From Chitinophaga sp. (lineage in GTDB: Bacteria; Bacteroidota; Bacteroidia; Chitinophagales; Chitinophagaceae), in assembly GCF_019236475.1 (NCBI RefSeq), contig NZ_JAFAIX010000013.1, positions 620,001 to 684,000 of the forward strand: 64,000 bases of DNA, written 5' to 3'. Numbering within the stretch: the stretch's first letter is position 1; each line of letters opens with the position of its first letter. Below, one piece after another: positions 60,794-64,000 of the stretch. A program made the translations under genes and the position numbers. A model generated the notes under the pieces. That model did no database searches and had not been told where the DNA came from. It was given only the letters and a program-made list of their open reading frames with translations.

Positions 60794-62122
60794 ATGCAAC
60801 TGGACAAAACATCCTATTACGACCTATCCATCTTCAATCGCGATGAAGAATATTCACTGTTTAGCAGGCTGGATTTTACTATGACAGCCGGAGGCAAGGA
60901 TTTTCTACGTCAGCTTTTCAATAAACCGCTGCAGGACCTTGTATCTATTCAACAACGACAGGAAGCATTAAAATATATACTGAGTCTCGAAAAGAGCTGG
61001 CCATCTGTTATTACCAACGGAACCATCGTAGTGGTGGAAAACTTCCTGGAGGCCCAGATAGAGCCGATCAGTAACACAGAAGGGCTTGGACTCTGGATTC
61101 AAACAGGCTTGCATAAAACCGTTTATGCACCTGATTTTAAGCATATCAAGTTCGCTTTTGCAGAAGTATTGAATTTGCTGCGTGGTTTCAAGGAATTTGT
61201 GCAGGTATTCAATTCCGATCATGCGCCAAAAACGCTGAAAGTATTGCTGGACAGAGCACAACGTCTACTCAACCAACCAGATTTTGCCCTTATCCTGGAT
61301 GCAGATGCAGACGGAAGAATGCATGCCGCCAATATTCTTCGATTCGACAACTATGTTCGCAAGCGCAATCGGAAGGTCATACAAGAACTCATCTCCCTAT
61401 ATTATCAACTTGATGCATATTACTCCATGGCAAAAGCCGTGAAACACCATCAGTTGCACTTCCCCACCTTCCTGGGCACGGAGATGCCTGTTATCAAAGC
61501 GAAAAAGTTGTATCACCTGATCTTGGATACGCCAGTAGCGTATGATATGGGCCTTGACAGGGATAGTAATTTCATGTTCTTGACCGGCGCTAATATGGCT
61601 GGTAAAACTACGTTTATCCGTGCCGTTGGGATAGCCGTATTTCTTGCACACATCGGTATGGGCGTACCCGCAGCAGAAATGGAACTGAGTTTCTTCCATG
61701 GTATTTTCAGCAATATCCAGGTGCAGGATAATATTTTCAAAGGAGAAAGCTATTTCTTCAACGAAGTACAGCGTATTAAGAATACTATTTTACAGATCAA
61801 TAACGGCAAAAACTGGCTGGTACTGATTGATGAAATGTTTAAAGGCACCAATGTGGAAGATGCCCGCAATTGCTCGCTGGCAGTGATTCGTGGACTGCTG
61901 CAATCCAGTAACTGTCTGTTTATTCTTTCTACGCATCTGTATGAAGTAGCAGAAGAATTGAAGAATGAATCGAAAATTCAATTCAAATATTTTGAATCCA
62001 CCGTGATAGAAGATGATTTGCATTTTACCTATCTCTTGAAAGATGGTATCGCTAAAGAAAAAATCGGTTACCTGATTTTAAAAAGAGAGAAAGTTCTTGA
62101 TCTCCTAACACAGATAAAGTAA
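60794..62122 (+). CDS. MutS-related ATPase (short form)
   Basis: 442 residues from ATG at 60794. It has a helical lever region (about 20-240) and the MutS-type ATPase: Walker A LTGANMAGKTTFIRAVG, Walker B WLVLIDEMFKGTN, and THLYEVAEEL. The mismatch-recognition and connector domains of true MutS are absent, so this is one of the short MutS-like proteins of Bacteroidota with no assigned role; mismatch repair should not be assumed. yifB follows. Confidence 0.85.
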   Translation: MQLDKTSYYDLSIFNRDEEYSLFSRLDFTMTAGGKDFLRQLFNKPLQDLVSIQQRQEALKYILSLEKSWPSVITNGTIVVVENFLEAQIEPISNTEGLGLWIQTGLHKTVYAPDFKHIKFAFAEVLNLLRGFKEFVQVFNSDHAPKTLKVLLDRAQRLLNQPDFALILDADADGRMHAANILRFDNYVRKRNRKVIQELISLYYQLDAYYSMAKAVKHHQLHFPTFLGTEMPVIKAKKLYHLILDTPVAYDMGLDRDSNFMFLTGANMAGKTTFIRAVGIAVFLAHIGMGVPAAEMELSFFHGIFSNIQVQDNIFKGESYFFNEVQRIKNTILQINNGKNWLVLIDEMFKGTNVEDARNCSLAVIRGLLQSSNCLFILSTHLYEVAEELKNESKIQFKYFESTVIEDDLHFTYLLKDGIAKEKIGYLILKREKVLDLLTQIK

Positions 62123-62194
62123 TATATTTGAGATAGTTTGATTCCTGCCACCGCCCTGGTGGCAGGGGTTTTGTTAACCATAGCTTACATCCAT

Positions 62195-63736
62195 ATGATT
62201 GTTAAAACCTTTGGCAGCGCCTTACAAGGCGTGCATGCCATTACCATCACCATTGAGGTGAATGTATCTTCCCAGGGAAATAAATTTTACATCGTTGGCC
62301 TGCCAGATAATGCCGTCAAGGAGAGCGAGCAGCGGATTACCTCTGCATTGCAGCATTTGGGCTTGAAGATGCCCAGAACCCGCACGGTGGTGAATCTTGC
62401 GCCTGCAGCTATTAAGAAAGCGGGTGCAGCCTATGATCTACCCATTGCCATTGGTATTCTTGGCGCCAGTGAGCATATTCCGGCCGATTTATTTTCCAGT
62501 ATTGTTTTGATGGGCGAGCTATCTCTCGATGGCACACTGCTGCCCGTCCGTGGCGCATTATCCATGGCCATGCTAGCGAAGGCAGAAGGCTTCAGCGGCA
62601 TTATGTTGCCACAGCAGAATGCACAGGAAGCCGCGCTGGTAGCAGGGATAGCCGTATATGGCGCTGGCCATCTCACGGAAATTATTCATCATTTCTCTGG
62701 GAACGCTTCCCTGACACCTGTTTCGTCTGCTTCCAATAGCAGCTTTATGGCAGAGCAACTATATTACGATGTTGATTTTAATGAAGTAAAAGGTCAGCAA
62801 CATATTAAAAGAGCTTTGGAGATAGCCGCCGCTGGGGGCCACAATGCGATCCTCATAGGGCCGCCGGGTGCAGGGAAAACCATGTTGGCGAAGCGTTTCC
62901 CCACAATACTACCACCTATGCTGCTGGAAGAAGCATTGGATACTACTAGGATTTATTCTGTAGCAGGAAAATTAACCCATCAGGGAGGATTGATTTCTCG
63001 TCGACCTTTCCGGGCGCCGCATCACGGGATCAGCGATGCAGCCCTGGTAGGCGGTGGCAGTACTATATCGCCGGGGGAAATATCGCTGGCACATAATGGC
63101 GTGTTATTCTTGGATGAATTACCTGAGTTTAAAAGGGCCGTGTTGGAAGTGATGCGGCAACCGATGGAAGAGCGTACAGTGACTATTGCCAGAACCAGGC
63201 AAACCATTGAATTTCCTGCTAATTTCATGTTGCTGGCAAGTATGAATCCTTGTCCTTGTGGGTATTTTAATCATCCGGAGAAAAAATGTAGTTGTTCACC
63301 AGGAGTGGTGTATAAATATCTCAATCGCATATCTGGGCCGCTAATGGACAGAATTGATTTACATGTGGAAGTGACGCCAGTCTCGTATCTGGCGTTGTCT
63401 AATCCTGGGGAATCGGAAAGCAGTACGGTTATCAGAAACAGGGTGATTGCTTCCAGGGAGATTCAAGCCAATAGATTCAAAGATTTTCCCGGCATCAACT
63501 GTAATGCCCGTATGACTGCGGCGATGATGAAAAAATATTGCATTACCGACGACAGCAGCAGAGAGCTGTTACGTACTGCTTTAAAACGTTTACAGCTCTC
63601 TGCCCGTGCATATGACCGCATTCTGAAGGTGAGTCGCACTATCGCAGACCTGGAGTGTAGTGAATTTATCACCACCACACATATGGCAGAAGCCATTCAA
63701 TACAGGAGTCTGGACAGGCAGACCTGGGGCTTTTAA
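62195..63736 (+). CDS. yifB: YifB/ComM-family Mg-chelatase-like AAA ATPase
   Basis: 513 residues from ATG at 62195 (MIVKTFGSALQGVHAI), the family start; the open frame begins 57 nt earlier at a TTG. An N-terminal ChlI/Lon-type domain (VGLPDNAVKESEQRI, PRTRTVVNLAPAAIKK), then AAA: Walker A LIGPPGAGKTMLAKR, Walker B GVLFLDELPEF, and the CPCGY zinc-like segment (MNPCPCGYFNHPEKKCSC). ComM of Vibrio and Acinetobacter is a helicase aiding branch migration in transformation. The stop overlaps the EF-G-like gene by 4 bp. Confidence 0.92.
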   Translation: MIVKTFGSALQGVHAITITIEVNVSSQGNKFYIVGLPDNAVKESEQRITSALQHLGLKMPRTRTVVNLAPAAIKKAGAAYDLPIAIGILGASEHIPADLFSSIVLMGELSLDGTLLPVRGALSMAMLAKAEGFSGIMLPQQNAQEAALVAGIAVYGAGHLTEIIHHFSGNASLTPVSSASNSSFMAEQLYYDVDFNEVKGQQHIKRALEIAAAGGHNAILIGPPGAGKTMLAKRFPTILPPMLLEEALDTTRIYSVAGKLTHQGGLISRRPFRAPHHGISDAALVGGGSTISPGEISLAHNGVLFLDELPEFKRAVLEVMRQPMEERTVTIARTRQTIEFPANFMLLASMNPCPCGYFNHPEKKCSCSPGVVYKYLNRISGPLMDRIDLHVEVTPVSYLALSNPGESESSTVIRNRVIASREIQANRFKDFPGINCNARMTAAMMKKYCITDDSSRELLRTALKRLQLSARAYDRILKVSRTIADLECSEFITTTHMAEAIQYRSLDRQTWGF

Positions 63737-64000
63737 ACCTCCACTTCTGTTTTGCGGTAATCTTCGCTTAATTTTTTCTGTATTTCGGGCGGTACTGGCG
63801 CATAATCGGCGAAGGAGGATTTCAGTTTGGCTTTACCCTGGGTAACATTGCGCAGGGCAGCAAATAGTTTGTCTAGTTCCGCCTGTGGTGTACGGGCTTT
63901 TATCACCTGGAATCCATTTAGTGTATCCATTCCCGTTATAATGCTACGGCGACTTTGTAATTCGCTCATGATATCGCCCATCATGAAGTCGGGTGCCGTT
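63733..64000 (-). CDS. Elongation factor G-like GTPase, C-terminal end only
   Basis: The frame is open through base 64000, so only the last 88 or so codons are visible. They read as EF-G domain V: PDFMMGDIMSELQSRRSIIT, FQVIKARTPQAELDKLF, LRNVTQGKAKLKSSFADYAPV, closely following the GDV.GDLNSRRG / QGRA pattern of EF-G. Deviations from the canonical sequence suggest a paralogue rather than main FusA. An internal ATG at 63984 is not the true start. Confidence 0.82.
   Translation of the reverse strand, partial: TAPDFMMGDIMSELQSRRSIITGMDTLNGFQVIKARTPQAELDKLFAALRNVTQGKAKLKSSFADYAPVPPEIQKKLSEDYRKTEVEV

Noticed and set aside
1..64000. Defence island, prophage, secondary-metabolite cluster or integrative element
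   Set aside because: No integrase, transposase, capsid, restriction, toxin-antitoxin, NRPS or PKS signature was seen; gene content is housekeeping and composition is even.

Overview
The window looks like an ordinary, gene-dense stretch of a Bacteroidota chromosome, most likely family Chitinophagaceae (Chitinophaga-like). Indicators are a ubiE-porT gene pair (PorT belongs to the type IX secretion machinery of this phylum), an atpD-atpC pair separated from the other ATP synthase genes, several Bacteroidota-restricted families (DUF6427, DUF6728, DUF6600-like, DUF4349), and promoters of the phylum type, TTTG - 17 to 20 nt - TAnnTTTG, seen upstream of purA, atpD, the E2 gene and a GbsR-type regulator. 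I see no rRNA, tRNA, CRISPR array, prophage, insertion sequence or recognisable defence island.

Layout. 1-2607 (minus): TPR protein (runs off the left edge), PstS-like lipoprotein and a small membrane protein. 2866-4672 (plus): low-molecular-weight tyrosine phosphatase and hisS. 4753-10749 (minus): DsbD, a free-standing DsbD alpha domain, purQ and two envelope proteins of unknown role. 10951-18285: a TIGR01777 oxidoreductase facing pabB with a 41-bp tail overlap, an acidic AT-hook-like protein, purA, the (p)ppGpp synthetase/hydrolase and an orphan response regulator. 18591-22849: a GH2-GH29 glycosidase pair and a DUF6728 micro-gene. 23061-31604: lpxB, surE, an ABC exporter joined to a fadN-like beta-oxidation gene, and an AraC regulator divergent from a quinone-oxidoreductase-like gene. 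31722-37079: metG, an S66 carboxypeptidase, a degenerate ThiF-like protein and an orphan histidine kinase. 37284-42060: a candidate small RNA, YqgE, atpCD and a Tat-exported phosphatase. 42185-50328: DUF4349 protein, PnuC, a polyglutamine lipoprotein, two acetyltransferase-like genes and an M48 protease. 50443-64000: dnaX, pyruvate dehydrogenase E2, GbsR-type regulator, second TIGR01777 oxidoreductase, CoA-binding protein, YkuK, engB, ubiE, porT, pyrC, a MutS-like ATPase, yifB, and the 3' end of an EF-G-like gene.

Most content is housekeeping: purine and pyrimidine synthesis, tRNA charging, ATP synthesis, replication, lipid A, menaquinone and the stringent response. The observations most worth following up are: an A10 run in dnaX after which both alternative frames stop at once, as expected for a gamma/tau slippage switch; a full-length DsbD with no cysteines in its N-terminal domain beside a separate alpha domain that has them; two intergenic elements of one GCAAAG repeat family, one forming a 33-bp hairpin; a cluster of three perfect hairpins at 54195-54366; a promoter-to-terminator unit of about 120 nt that looks like a small RNA; and a ThiF-like protein without its catalytic cysteine. 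Calls come from reading the sequence and family knowledge; no database search or folding program was run.
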